Assembly: GCF_025362475.1 (NCBI RefSeq)
Contig: NZ_JANYGH010000066.1
Span: 1 to 51,086, forward strand
DNA: 51,086 bases
Reading direction: 5' to 3'
Origin: Mucilaginibacter sp.
Lineage (GTDB): Bacteria; Bacteroidota; Bacteroidia; Sphingobacteriales; Sphingobacteriaceae
Every line of letters starts with the position of its first letter. Position 1 is the stretch's first letter. A program made the position numbers and the translations under genes. The notes below the pieces were generated by a model. That model was not told the origin of the DNA and did not search any database. It saw only the letters and a list, made by a program, of their open reading frames with translations. This document shows positions 1 through 10,265 of the stretch, piece by piece.

Positions 1-51
1 CTATGCGGAATAAGAAAAATCACTAAGTTTATTGCACATCATACTGCTTAG
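1..51 (+). pseudogene. possible 3' remnant of a tyrosine recombinase (integrase)
   Basis: The frame open from base 1 reads LCGIRKITKFIAHHTA and then stops at 49-51. This resembles the box II neighbourhood of Bacteroidota tyrosine recombinases, where a CGI-x-K stretch is followed by H-x-x-R-H-T. The box II arginine would here be His, a one-base change from CGT to CAT. Only 16 residues are visible because the window starts here, so the match is weak. If real it is a broken gene, since the stop falls inside the catalytic domain. It could equally be chance similarity. Confidence 0.2.
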
Positions 52-255
52 TGGTGATGGAGTTTTGACTGCTCATTTACACCTTAAAACGCTGGCCCCT
101 TTTGCAGCGGAATGGTGGTATACTTTCCCCGGAATAATCAATCAAATACATGCATTTAATAAAATAAAGTAGAAATATGTGTTCATTAAAGGTTTTAGCC
201 CTGATAAGGTTCCTCATGTTTTTAATATTAAAGTAGTTACCTCTCCCTGTTTTCC

Positions 256-3200
256 TTATCCTATTTTATAATTTAAAGCTATAAAAACATCTTCCAGCAC
301 ACTTTTATCTAATGCAATGGCATTTGTCCCGGCAAGAAGCGGTATAGTTACCGGAACCTGCAAATTGTTTGTACTTGTTATAGCAGAAAGTTTTTTAATA
401 GTGAAATCCATACCCTTTATTACATCTATATCGGTTCCTGTATTTTGCGGCAAATCAAATTGGGGGTCTAATGGAACATTGTTGACAATTGTTCCGGCAT
501 CGATTGCTACTCCAGGTTTGGGTTTTATAAAAACTTGCCCCAGTGAACCGGCCATCTTAACTATGTTGATGGCTTTATTGTCATAATAAGGGAAATTATT
601 GAGCCCTAACGATAGGGTGGTTTGCTGCGGATTCCCGGCTGAGGGATTTAATAATTGATAAAAATTATTAGGAAAATCCTGCTTTAAACTTAACAGGCGT
701 ACAAATATTTGTTCTTTAGGATTAGTAGAATCCAGCATATTGCTCGTAACAGAATCTTTAGCTATTTTCTGAAAATCCAATCCGCCATCACGTGCGGAGT
801 ATTTAAAATGGAATATCGCATCTGAAATAGTACTGTAATCAAATTGGCTGAAAGCGGAGGATAATTGAAGGTACCAGGAACTTACAACACCAGCATTTTC
901 GAACGGAAGATATCTTTCATCTCTGAAATTTACATCAAATAACCCGCTGTCATTTTGACCATGGCTTAAGGCTATAGATTGGGTCACAACACTACTATCG
1001 TCGCTAAACCGTGTATCTGATCCGGCAATCCTACCATAAGGTAAGGCGGACGAAGGATCAATCCGAACAGAACTCCTGGTAAGCGTTAGCGTACAACTTA
1101 GTGTTGTATAAGGACCTGTAATGCATGGAATAGTAACGCTCAAAGATTTTATTCTGCGAAAATAATGACCGGGATAATCTACGTCAAAAACTTCTTCCGG
1201 CAAATCAATCATACACTCGCCGGTTTGTTTAAATGTCAACAATGCCAGGGGATCTAATTGGGCTATAGATATATGTTTGGTCAGTTCGAATTCCCTTACA
1301 TTCTTTTCATAATAGGAGGCTTCCATTTGCTTTAGGTCAAATGCAAGCTTTTCTGCAGCAAATAAACCTTTTTTTAAACTGTCCCAATATCCAAATTTGA
1401 TAAATGGCAGTGAAGGAGAATTGGAAGTTGGACCTAATTCATATTTATAACAGGCTTCGGCCTTTTTAGAAATATCATATGCCAGCTGATAACTTTGAAA
1501 ATATACGGAGGAAATTTGTCCAACCATCCAGTCGTAAAGTTCCTGATTCGAAAACTTATTGTGAAGAAAATCATCTATACTGGCAGCATTATCTATTTGT
1601 AATTGCTGATTATCCAGGTCTTTTTGCGCTATGGCCAGCTTAATCTGGGCAGAAAGTATGCTGTTATTAGCCGAATCAATTTCAAGTTGAGCCAGTTGCG
1701 CCTGGAAATTCCAATCGTCTCTGCGCCTGTCATATCCTCCCATCGTGGCTGCCATAGAACCCTGGGCACTGTTTACAGATGCAATGGTACCTAAATAATT
1801 ACTCATCAAACTCATCAGGTTATTTAAATTGCTCCCTCCATAGGTTTCTCCGTCGGTAGTTGGCACCCCGAGCTTAATGTCCGGAATCTGAGCTAATACA
1901 CTGCCGATCAGGTTGGTCGCCCCTTGTGCTATTGTTAGTGTAATGCCTGTTTTAATAGAGTTTAAATGTTGCTGTTCATAGGAGTTTATATAGGGTCTGT
2001 TACTATAATATTTTTGCTTATAGGTAGCCATTTCAAGGGCCTTGTTAGCATTGTCAAGCATAATTTGTGCATCGTCCAACTGATTTTGTTTGATCATCAA
2101 AACTGCCTGTAATAGCTGTTGTTCCTGTGCCGACCGAAGCAGGGCAATAGCTTCGGCATCCCGTTTTTCAAGTGCCTGCAAAAGAGAGGAGCCAAGCGCT
2201 TTTACTTCATTACAAACCTCAAGCGCCTTTTGTTGTATAAAGGTGAAACGATAATTACCAGGTGTGGCCGATGCTGAAATGTCATTGAGCAAGCTATTGA
2301 GATCAATGCCTGCCGCCGCCGCACGAACCAGCAAAGCAGGGTCAATAGGTGGTTCAAACAAAGGCAAGGTACGTACTATACCCTCGATATTCATACTGTT
2401 CCTGATCTTGAACAAGCGATCGGCAACAGTATTCCAATATTGTAAAATATAATCATTGCCTGGTATGCAGAAATAAAACATATCTCCGGCTGAACCGCCG
2501 GCACCGGGTATAGCGCCGGAGCCCGAACCCGATGTACCTGCGGCCGAAGGGGCTATAAAAGTATCAATATTTATTAATGGGTCGGTGAGGCCGTTCAAAC
2601 CTGGTGCACCCAATAATTCTCCTGCTGTATAGTCTTGATGTGCAGCCCTTGCCGGTATTTTTTGGGGTTTATCACCAAGTATCGTTAAAGCTAGTACATA
2701 CAGATTTGCTGCTTCATTGATTCTTTCTATTGTATCACTCCGGAAAAGATTATCAGCCTTGGCGATTATAATATCCAGATACTTCATTACCACATTTTTC
2801 ATATAAGCAGTAATACGCAAGCGCCCGATGGCATGCGGCTGAAAAGGATCAGTCATATAAACCTGTATCTGGGCATTAATATCGGCTTCCTTTTTTAGTA
2901 ATTGTTCTAATGTGTTCATTGCTCCGGTTTGCCCTGCTTCATCCCAAAAGGGCAGAAATTGCCAGAATCTTTGAATAGAGTTATTCTCGCTGTTGGTAGG
3001 ATTGAATACATATTCCACCCAGTTGCGCGCATCATCAAATTGCTGATTCAGGAATAAGGCATAAGATACCCGCATAGGGATATAAAAGAACAGCTCCCAG
3101 TGATATTGGGCATAGGCGTCACCGATGCCGCCTGGCCTGGTCCAGGTAAAACCCACCTCTACATTTCCAGCGGGTAAAGCATTGTCGGGTTCTATTACAG

Positions 3201-6200
3201 GCGGGAAAACGATGCCGAGATTCGGCGCGTAGTTTGAAAAATTAACTGCATCGGCTTGCCCCTGTACATTACGTTTTAACAGTCCTTTTACTCCATTTTT
3301 GTTTGCTTCTTTTATAAATGTTTTTACATAAGGATCATAGAAGGTATGAAATGTAAACCTGTTACGCGTTACAGACCTTACACCTATAACTTTGGCCTTT
3401 GATGGTTTTTTTTTCTTTGGGTGTCCCACCTTATGAATAGTCAAATCATTGTTTGCCAATGCGTTTTGATGTGCTAAAAGCACTTTTGGTACATGGGTGG
3501 ACATGGCCATTTTTACAGGGTACAATTGACTCAGTAGAGTTGCTAACAGTGCGGGAGAAAGCTCGAGTTCATTAGAGTTTACAATATTTGGTGGAAGATA
3601 TTGCTCTACATAAAATGAATTTACTGCATCCTGATACATAAAGGGTCCGCTGAATTGGGTCGGCTCATCTGATGGTGGTACCAGCTTGAAAATTCCATTC
3701 GGTGTTTGATCAAAAAGGGTCAGGGATGTTGCTGAAGCCACTCCCGGGTTACGTGTCGTTCCAGGGTCAATTTCTAAAATATCGTTATTTGAACGCTCCG
3801 TATACATCATATTCATGAGGTCGGTGTTGGACGGAGAATCATGAACATAATTTGCCGAAGTTATTGTTTGATAATAAAGTATATTGAGGGCGTTGGTATA
3901 GGGTTTGGCTTGATCCGTCAATAATTGCGGATCATCATTTAATGTTTGAAAAACAAATTCATAAAAATATTCATGATCCTGGGTTTCCACTAATATGTGG
4001 AGTTTGTCATTATCTAAATGCGCCCTTATTGACGTTTGTTCCTTGTAAGCATCCATCAGGGAATCATCTATTGGAACTGTAGGGCATGTAAAGAATTGCT
4101 TGGATAATTTCTTAGGCGTCCACTTATTATGCTTGAACTCACTCCAGGCTACTTGTATCTGCCAATATTTAGGATTCTGGGTTAATGTACCCCCGCCAGA
4201 ACCCGGTATTGTTAAAGCACTCTGTTCGGTCTTTTTGGTAAAAAAGAACCAAAACAAACATAATCTACGATTAAAAACGATAGGAACCATGTGATCGCCA
4301 TCAATATCGATATTCAGCTTAACCCATGGGTTAAACAAACCATTCTCCAATGTGCGGTGAAAAAATTTATGAGGATGGCTGGGTGTACGTCCAAATATAT
4401 GCCATATATCTGTTGAATCAGGTGTCCCTTGATTTTCTACCTGATGATATAATCCGGTAACTTCCAGCCTGGCTACCTCGTCCAGCTTTTCAAGGTAATT
4501 ATTGAAAAGATCTTCAATATTATCGGCGGTCAATTCATCTTGTGCAAGCTCCGTTTCCATTTCTTTATAAAATGGAGATTTCAAATCCAGCAATGTATAA
4601 TCTATCCAGTTTTCAGGATAAAAAAGCACCATCCGGTTAGCTTCCCATACACGATATAAACAGCGCCATTGTTTCCATTCGTTAACATTTTCAGATAAAA
4701 GGCTTAACCCGCTTTCAAGGTTAAGCAATACCCTGTCGATAAAAAGCTGCACACTGCATATTGCTTGTTTTATGCGCGACGTGAGATTAATGGGCTTCAT
4801 TTCCATGTCGGTGAGAAGGCATCCATAAACATCATCGGCGTTTTTCCAGTTGAATCCGGTTGATGCAGGGTCGGGATGCGAAATTAAGTAGGCCAGCAAA
4901 GCTTCTCTTTGTTTTTCTCTCAATACATCCCGTAAGGGTTTTGCGATTTTTTTCCATTGTGTATTATTATATTTCACTTTGGCCGCATTTTTTACGGCAG
5001 TAGAAGCCGCAACATCAGGCCCCTGTATGAGTGCGGTTATTACATCGGCAGAGCAGCTGACCTTTTTAAGAACTGAAAGACCATTTCTTATCTTTAGAAT
5101 GATATCGCCGTTTGTATAATCAGCAGGGAATTTGGCATTTAACAGGCCAGGGGAGGCCGGTATCCCGGGCGAAGCGGGATAGCCTATAATTATTTTTACA
5201 GCACTGCTGTCCCATCCTGTATTTGCAACCAAACTATCTGTCCAGGCATTTTGATCGGTGGCCGATATCGCAAAATTTAAAATATCAAAAATGTTTCTTT
5301 TGGGCGATGTCAACAGGTTGCGAGCCTGTATCAGCTTAACAAGTGTTTCAAATTTATCGAAAATAGCACCTGAGGGTTTCAATGCAGCTCCGGGATAAAC
5401 AATAGGAGGTATGGTAGTTAAATCGAGGCAGCCCAAATTCGCCGCATTTTTAAGTATATACAACAGCTGGTCATCGGTTAATTTGAGCTGATTAATAACT
5501 GCAGCTAACTTGTCTAACTGCATATAATCATCAAAAAGCGAATTGGGAAAAGAATAATTCGCCGGCAATACCGCTATCGCACCGCGCGTTATTGTTTTTG
5601 CAGAATTGGGTGCAATAAAATCCGCGACCAGAAAATCAGGATCGAGAAAGTCATCAACCAAAAAACTACCCGCACCAAATTTTTTACTAACCAGTGTCTG
5701 ACCCATTAAAATATTTGCTGCCGTAGCGCTGATCTTCAATTTTTCTGAAAACTTTTGTATGATGGTATTTCTTAGTTTGTTCAACTGAACCAGGTCCGTA
5801 TTTAGTTGAACGTTAGCCGTGTCTAACACGACCTGATCTGAGTTGACAGCCTTTGGATCTGGAGAGGCTTTGGCATTTTCGGCATTAAGTTGATTTTGCG
5901 CATCCTGTACTGCTTTGGTATCTGCCTTTATCGCGTTGAAGATGTCATTCCCCGATGCCTGCAAAAGGGGTAAAACTGAAGTGAGTAACTGGAGAAGAAA
6001 AGTACTTATATCAGCATCCTGTGGAGCTATTGGCGTCTCTACGTCAATAATATGATATAATAAGTAGTTGAGATGATATACCGAGAAGCCTGATTTAGAA
6101 GCTATATCAGTCTTTTGCAGAAATTTGAAGGTGTTGAAGGGGGTATAAATAGCGGGCACAACTGTTATATCGTCGGCAAATGGATCAATCCCTAATAACG

Positions 6201-9200
6201 ATTTTAGTGTGAGGAATTCTTTCATACTATAACCAAGCTGATTGGCAAGGCTTATAAAACGATATAGCACGGAAAGATTATTTATAGTTATCAGTGTGTT
6301 TGCGAAGTCGCTTCTTACTTCATTTTTTAAGTACTGTATTAGATAATCAAAGTCTGTTTCATTAACCTGGAACGCAGCCAAAATAGTTGGCAAATATTTT
6401 GAATCAGTGAGTTCGACCCCAAGAGCAACAAAATCAGCAGGATTTAATGGAAAAACCGGGCTGCCCGAAATGGTACTATTCACGAAAAGTTGTTGATATA
6501 GGGAGGGTATGGGTATATTATTATCCTGGTAATAATCAATATAATTAGTTGTGCCTATCCCACTCCATAATGCCACGGTTGCATCAACAGGCAAGCGCCA
6601 TTGTTTGCACAGGTATTCGATCTGCGAAATTCGTAATAAATTAATATCGTTATTAATAACCAGGTCAAGCTCGTACATTTTCCAGCCCAATTTTTTCCAT
6701 AGGCGGATAAAACGATGTGCGTGTTCAAAAAAAGAAGTGTCTACCGGCTGATCGTAAATAACAAAGGCTGCTACTGGTTCCTGGTATTGACGAAGGCCAA
6801 GGTATTGCAATTCACAGGTGTCTTTTGAGATGTCATTGTTATCACTATCCTTAAAAACCGTTTGTACAATAGCTATTTTACGGTCAGCCTTCGTTGAATC
6901 AATCAAGGGGTTAATAAAATAACAATTAAGCAAGGCAAGCAAATCAATGTAACTTATCCCGGTTTGCTGTAATAAAACATCTATGCGCCCTGTTAATGCG
7001 TCATCCCAATTTATAGTATTATCTAAATTATGTTGTGTGGTGGCGGGGTCAACTAATGGTAAATGGTAATTTACCTGCAAATCAAAGCCATAAAAATTCC
7101 AGGTCCCGCCTCCGGGCAAACCTTTAGTGTCCCCGTTAATTATCTTTGCTTCTCCGGGCGATAACAGCAGCCTTTCATAAGCAATAAGGGGGGCTTTAAA
7201 AGCATCGTAATTGGTACCATGGAAAAATACTTTCATTAATTCTTCCCTTTTTATCCCTAAATGCTGCAAATAAACCCTGCTTTCTTCGAGGAAGAAATCA
7301 AAAGGCAGCACGTGCGGATATACGGCTGCGGTAAGCGGAATATAAGCCTTTGGGTTCAAATGCTCGGGATTAGCAGCAAGCTCTTCAGGCTGCCAGGTTG
7401 TTTGATAGCCGGGAGCTACAAATGCGGGATCGGTATGCGCCAAAACATAATTTTCCATCAACTCAATTGCTAAATCCACGTAGGGTAATATAGTGTTTGT
7501 ATTAGCGCAATTAAGTTCGATAGTTAACAAGTCTGGCCTCCTGTTGGTAAGTGCCGCATAAGCGGCGCCCCCATTTGCATTTTTAAGAAAATTTAAAATA
7601 TCTGCAAAATAGGCGGCAGCGCTGTAAGCGGATGTACATTCCTCACAGGCGCAAGTATCCAAACTGCCAAACATGGTTCGCAAATCAGGGATACTGATAG
7701 TATCATTTTCCGCCACTACTATTTGGCCGCCGCCATTAATTATATTAAAAGGATCTGGCTGAGGTGTAATTATGGGGTTCAGGTTTTCCCGCATATACAG
7801 GTAGAAATTTAAAGTACGCAGGTGGTGCTGTTGAGCCTGTGAATGAACCTGCAGTGCATTTTGAGCTGAACCCAATACGCCGGCATATTTTGATACAAAT
7901 TCACCACTGGTTAGCTGCACTATATTTTTGGCACAACTGATACCATCATTTTTTAAGGTATTGATGGCGTTATAGTCTTTTGTATAAACAAACAGCCGTT
8001 GTGCACTCTGCAGATCTGAAATTAAAGCCGCCCGGTCCTTAACTCCGTTGAAGTTTAAAGTCTGATCATTGCTTTTTAACCCGAATGTTGGGGTTTTTGT
8101 AAGGTCAAAGAACGAATTGTTATTAATAAAACTTACCATGTCTGTCCGCCCAAAAGCGCTCGTTGCAGGAGCATCCTTTGTTAATTGCCCCAGGAATGCC
8201 TGGGTGGGGTGCGCCATTGCCATTGTTTGCGTCATGATAGTTGCATAGCTATTTACGCGTGCTGCTTCGGTATCATCCTGTATAAATGGAGGCACAACAG
8301 ATTTCTCTGCTGATGCTGAAAGTTTAGCTATATAATCAGTCCAGTCCTTTACGTCCCATTGTGCAATACTGAGTATGGAACCGCTTTTGTTAACCTCGTC
8401 AAGAAGCGCGCTTGTTACTTCTGGCTGAAAACCCGCTAACGTGGCCAGTTGCAAAGTAGTTTGCAATTTATCAACTGTTGCCTGGCTACCCGTTACATTT
8501 TTAAGGTTATTCCAAAAATCTGCAGTAGTTCCCTGTTTGTTAATATAAGCATCCAGGATTTTGGCTTGCATTGTTTCATCAGCTATCGCTAAGTTGATAA
8601 TATTTCCAACAGAGGCATCTGTACCAGGAATTTTTTCATTGAATGTTTGCCGGCCTGCGAAGCTTTTCCAAGATTGTATGATCGCAGCCACATTTTTCAG
8701 GATGTCCGTCGAAATTGCGTTGTCATCTGAAGCCTGTTTAAGGATGTCCGGAATGGCAGTAACATCAATTAAAGTTATACCATCAACAGTACTTGTAACG
8801 CCCTCCGTAAAAAAACCATATAATGCCTCGGCAGTTATGACGGTGGTTATCGCAAGGGTATTGGCTGATAGCCAATTATTTATTTCGTTAATATCAAGCT
8901 GCGTTATCCCGGCAATAAAACGAATATCATCATCGCTAAATGGATTGTTCCCTGCCGCCTCCAAATAAGATTGCAATACCTGGCGATATTGCTGAAACAA
9001 GGTGAGACCCTTATAATTGTTGTCATCAATTGTGAAATCTTGTGAAATTTTTGAGAGTGGCCTGAAAATCACATCTGACGATGCAAGTACTTTTGAATCC
9101 GCATCCAGTACCTGGATAATAATGGCTTCATTATGGAGACTTAGTGTAAAGGACAGGGAGTAATTTCCATCAGCATCGGTTTTTGTTTCCTTTAAGCTTT

Positions 9201-9639
9201 CGCTTGTCTTGAAAAGTTTTTTACTTACCCGGACCCCAATACCCTGAACATTATTGCCATTGGTATGCGTAACATTCCCGGATATTTCAAATCTTGATTG
9301 CTTCTGTGCTGGTTTTACCCCCGGCTCATTTATTTCAATGGTCACGTCTATATCTGTTTCCGCGACGTTCCAAAGAATATGATCTTCCGTGCTATGCAGC
9401 AATTCACTATCCCTGAGTATTTTAAAATACAGATCAGGCTTCCTGTCAAAAAACAGCTCCTGGAAATATTTCCCGGTAAAGGTTATTTCGAAATAGCCCT
9501 CATCGGTCGTTATGCTTTCGCCCACCAGGTCGTCAAAAATCAGATCCTTATCCCATACTTCTACTTTAAGACCCGGGATGGCAGATTGATCAGCTTTACT
9601 GATTACTTTGCCTTTTGCTGTGATGATATGCCTTGACAT
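256..9639 (-). CDS. TcA-type toxin complex subunit (pore-forming/translocation), 3127 aa
   Basis: TcA subunits of toxin complexes pentamerise, bind target cells and inject the toxic part of a TcB-TcC cocoon through a helical channel. Seen here: two transthyretin/carboxypeptidase-regulatory-like beta-sandwich segments (about residues 5-105 and 115-205); a cysteine cluster CACEEC at about 661-666 followed by S-A-A-A-Y-F-A-D-I-L, the classic TcA/VRP1 signature; an ABC-toxin N-terminal-like helical region near 1580; a neuraminidase-like stretch near 1836; the conserved F-H-T-F-Y-x-P motif with G-L-L-x-R near 2090-2130; a long helical pore region (about 2490-2735); and the TcB-binding domain containing PGHYFRRIKS near 2822. 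Extra low-complexity pieces are a Gly/Ser/Ala linker near 2365 and a KKKKP basic patch near 2072. No signal peptide is visible, as usual for the family. It is the last gene of the minus-strand Tc cluster, 75 bases after the 161-aa protein. Confidence 0.92.
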   Translation of the reverse strand: MSRHIITAKGKVISKADQSAIPGLKVEVWDKDLIFDDLVGESITTDEGYFEITFTGKYFQELFFDRKPDLYFKILRDSELLHSTEDHILWNVAETDIDVTIEINEPGVKPAQKQSRFEISGNVTHTNGNNVQGIGVRVSKKLFKTSESLKETKTDADGNYSLSFTLSLHNEAIIIQVLDADSKVLASSDVIFRPLSKISQDFTIDDNNYKGLTLFQQYRQVLQSYLEAAGNNPFSDDDIRFIAGITQLDINEINNWLSANTLAITTVITAEALYGFFTEGVTSTVDGITLIDVTAIPDILKQASDDNAISTDILKNVAAIIQSWKSFAGRQTFNEKIPGTDASVGNIINLAIADETMQAKILDAYINKQGTTADFWNNLKNVTGSQATVDKLQTTLQLATLAGFQPEVTSALLDEVNKSGSILSIAQWDVKDWTDYIAKLSASAEKSVVPPFIQDDTEAARVNSYATIMTQTMAMAHPTQAFLGQLTKDAPATSAFGRTDMVSFINNNSFFDLTKTPTFGLKSNDQTLNFNGVKDRAALISDLQSAQRLFVYTKDYNAINTLKNDGISCAKNIVQLTSGEFVSKYAGVLGSAQNALQVHSQAQQHHLRTLNFYLYMRENLNPIITPQPDPFNIINGGGQIVVAENDTISIPDLRTMFGSLDTCACEECTSAYSAAAYFADILNFLKNANGGAAYAALTNRRPDLLTIELNCANTNTILPYVDLAIELMENYVLAHTDPAFVAPGYQTTWQPEELAANPEHLNPKAYIPLTAAVYPHVLPFDFFLEESRVYLQHLGIKREELMKVFFHGTNYDAFKAPLIAYERLLLSPGEAKIINGDTKGLPGGGTWNFYGFDLQVNYHLPLVDPATTQHNLDNTINWDDALTGRIDVLLQQTGISYIDLLALLNCYFINPLIDSTKADRKIAIVQTVFKDSDNNDISKDTCELQYLGLRQYQEPVAAFVIYDQPVDTSFFEHAHRFIRLWKKLGWKMYELDLVINNDINLLRISQIEYLCKQWRLPVDATVALWSGIGTTNYIDYYQDNNIPIPSLYQQLFVNSTISGSPVFPLNPADFVALGVELTDSKYLPTILAAFQVNETDFDYLIQYLKNEVRSDFANTLITINNLSVLYRFISLANQLGYSMKEFLTLKSLLGIDPFADDITVVPAIYTPFNTFKFLQKTDIASKSGFSVYHLNYLLYHIIDVETPIAPQDADISTFLLQLLTSVLPLLQASGNDIFNAIKADTKAVQDAQNQLNAENAKASPDPKAVNSDQVVLDTANVQLNTDLVQLNKLRNTIIQKFSEKLKISATAANILMGQTLVSKKFGAGSFLVDDFLDPDFLVADFIAPNSAKTITRGAIAVLPANYSFPNSLFDDYMQLDKLAAVINQLKLTDDQLLYILKNAANLGCLDLTTIPPIVYPGAALKPSGAIFDKFETLVKLIQARNLLTSPKRNIFDILNFAISATDQNAWTDSLVANTGWDSSAVKIIIGYPASPGIPASPGLLNAKFPADYTNGDIILKIRNGLSVLKKVSCSADVITALIQGPDVAASTAVKNAAKVKYNNTQWKKIAKPLRDVLREKQREALLAYLISHPDPASTGFNWKNADDVYGCLLTDMEMKPINLTSRIKQAICSVQLFIDRVLLNLESGLSLLSENVNEWKQWRCLYRVWEANRMVLFYPENWIDYTLLDLKSPFYKEMETELAQDELTADNIEDLFNNYLEKLDEVARLEVTGLYHQVENQGTPDSTDIWHIFGRTPSHPHKFFHRTLENGLFNPWVKLNIDIDGDHMVPIVFNRRLCLFWFFFTKKTEQSALTIPGSGGGTLTQNPKYWQIQVAWSEFKHNKWTPKKLSKQFFTCPTVPIDDSLMDAYKEQTSIRAHLDNDKLHILVETQDHEYFYEFVFQTLNDDPQLLTDQAKPYTNALNILYYQTITSANYVHDSPSNTDLMNMMYTERSNNDILEIDPGTTRNPGVASATSLTLFDQTPNGIFKLVPPSDEPTQFSGPFMYQDAVNSFYVEQYLPPNIVNSNELELSPALLATLLSQLYPVKMAMSTHVPKVLLAHQNALANNDLTIHKVGHPKKKKPSKAKVIGVRSVTRNRFTFHTFYDPYVKTFIKEANKNGVKGLLKRNVQGQADAVNFSNYAPNLGIVFPPVIEPDNALPAGNVEVGFTWTRPGGIGDAYAQYHWELFFYIPMRVSYALFLNQQFDDARNWVEYVFNPTNSENNSIQRFWQFLPFWDEAGQTGAMNTLEQLLKKEADINAQIQVYMTDPFQPHAIGRLRITAYMKNVVMKYLDIIIAKADNLFRSDTIERINEAANLYVLALTILGDKPQKIPARAAHQDYTAGELLGAPGLNGLTDPLINIDTFIAPSAAGTSGSGSGAIPGAGGSAGDMFYFCIPGNDYILQYWNTVADRLFKIRNSMNIEGIVRTLPLFEPPIDPALLVRAAAAGIDLNSLLNDISASATPGNYRFTFIQQKALEVCNEVKALGSSLLQALEKRDAEAIALLRSAQEQQLLQAVLMIKQNQLDDAQIMLDNANKALEMATYKQKYYSNRPYINSYEQQHLNSIKTGITLTIAQGATNLIGSVLAQIPDIKLGVPTTDGETYGGSNLNNLMSLMSNYLGTIASVNSAQGSMAATMGGYDRRRDDWNFQAQLAQLEIDSANNSILSAQIKLAIAQKDLDNQQLQIDNAASIDDFLHNKFSNQELYDWMVGQISSVYFQSYQLAYDISKKAEACYKYELGPTSNSPSLPFIKFGYWDSLKKGLFAAEKLAFDLKQMEASYYEKNVREFELTKHISIAQLDPLALLTFKQTGECMIDLPEEVFDVDYPGHYFRRIKSLSVTIPCITGPYTTLSCTLTLTRSSVRIDPSSALPYGRIAGSDTRFSDDSSVVTQSIALSHGQNDSGLFDVNFRDERYLPFENAGVVSSWYLQLSSAFSQFDYSTISDAIFHFKYSARDGGLDFQKIAKDSVTSNMLDSTNPKEQIFVRLLSLKQDFPNNFYQLLNPSAGNPQQTTLSLGLNNFPYYDNKAINIVKMAGSLGQVFIKPKPGVAIDAGTIVNNVPLDPQFDLPQNTGTDIDVIKGMDFTIKKLSAITSTNNLQVPVTIPLLAGTNAIALDKSVLEDVFIALNYKIG

Positions 9640-9714
9640 GACGAGATTTTTTTGAGTAGGTGATTTTAACTGATATGGTATTAATGTTTAATTTCCTGTT
9701 CCAAATGCTTCGTT

Positions 9715-10200
9715 TTAAGTTTTTACTTTTGTCGGGATCTTCAAGGGGTCGATCTTAAGTTCGCTGAATATTTTGTTTATATCGGCAATAGTTCTGTCCC
9801 TAAGCTTATCGATCTCCGCTGCTTTCTCAAATGGCGTGGCGTTACTGTTCAAAACCTGCTTAATATCCTGCAGGTAACCCGTAATGTTCTCCATCGTAGC
9901 TTTCCATTCAGCATTTTTTATTTCACTTATGGCTCTTTTTACATTACGTTCATCATTGAAAGTTGCAAAGTACCCGCTATTTAGGGCCTTCATGGTTTCA
10001 TCGAGTGCTTCAACGTATTCATCCATATTACAACGCCATGTAAATACTCCTTTAAAGGCGGGACGGTTAAAAACAACGCGGTAAAACTCAAACCTGTCTT
10101 TGTCCTTAACCGATGGTTTTTTTAACCAATAAATGATCATTGCGGTTAACACTCCGGCTACCACAGTTCCCAATGTTCCGAATATCAAAGTGCTGTTCAT
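9715..10200 (-). CDS. small single-TM protein of unknown function (161 aa), between Tc genes
   Basis: I do not recognise an established family. One N-terminal membrane segment (about residues 4-26, ending in a Lys-Lys stop-transfer) is followed by a 130-residue soluble, mostly helical domain. That domain has a motif FYRVVFNRPAF, one cysteine (WRCNMDEY) and a charged C-terminal half. The topology suggests a membrane-anchored cytoplasmic domain. It lies 65 bases downstream of another single-TM protein and 75 bases upstream of TcA on the same strand, so co-transcription with the toxin genes is likely. A role in toxin assembly, release or self-protection is conceivable from position only. An ATG start is used. 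Tc loci elsewhere may carry lysis genes here, but no holin or endolysin signature is seen. Confidence 0.7.
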   Translation of the reverse strand: MNSTLIFGTLGTVVAGVLTAMIIYWLKKPSVKDKDRFEFYRVVFNRPAFKGVFTWRCNMDEYVEALDETMKALNSGYFATFNDERNVKRAISEIKNAEWKATMENITGYLQDIKQVLNSNATPFEKAAEIDKLRDRTIADINKIFSELKIDPLKIPTKVKT

Positions 10201-10265
10201 TATTTAGGCTGATTAATTATTATCGTTTCACTTATATATTAACTATGAATCTTTATTCGATAGCC

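Noticed and set aside
8561..8968. 135-codon plus-strand ORF inside TcA
   Set aside because: It lies wholly antisense to the well-supported TcA gene and has no domain signal; a shadow ORF.
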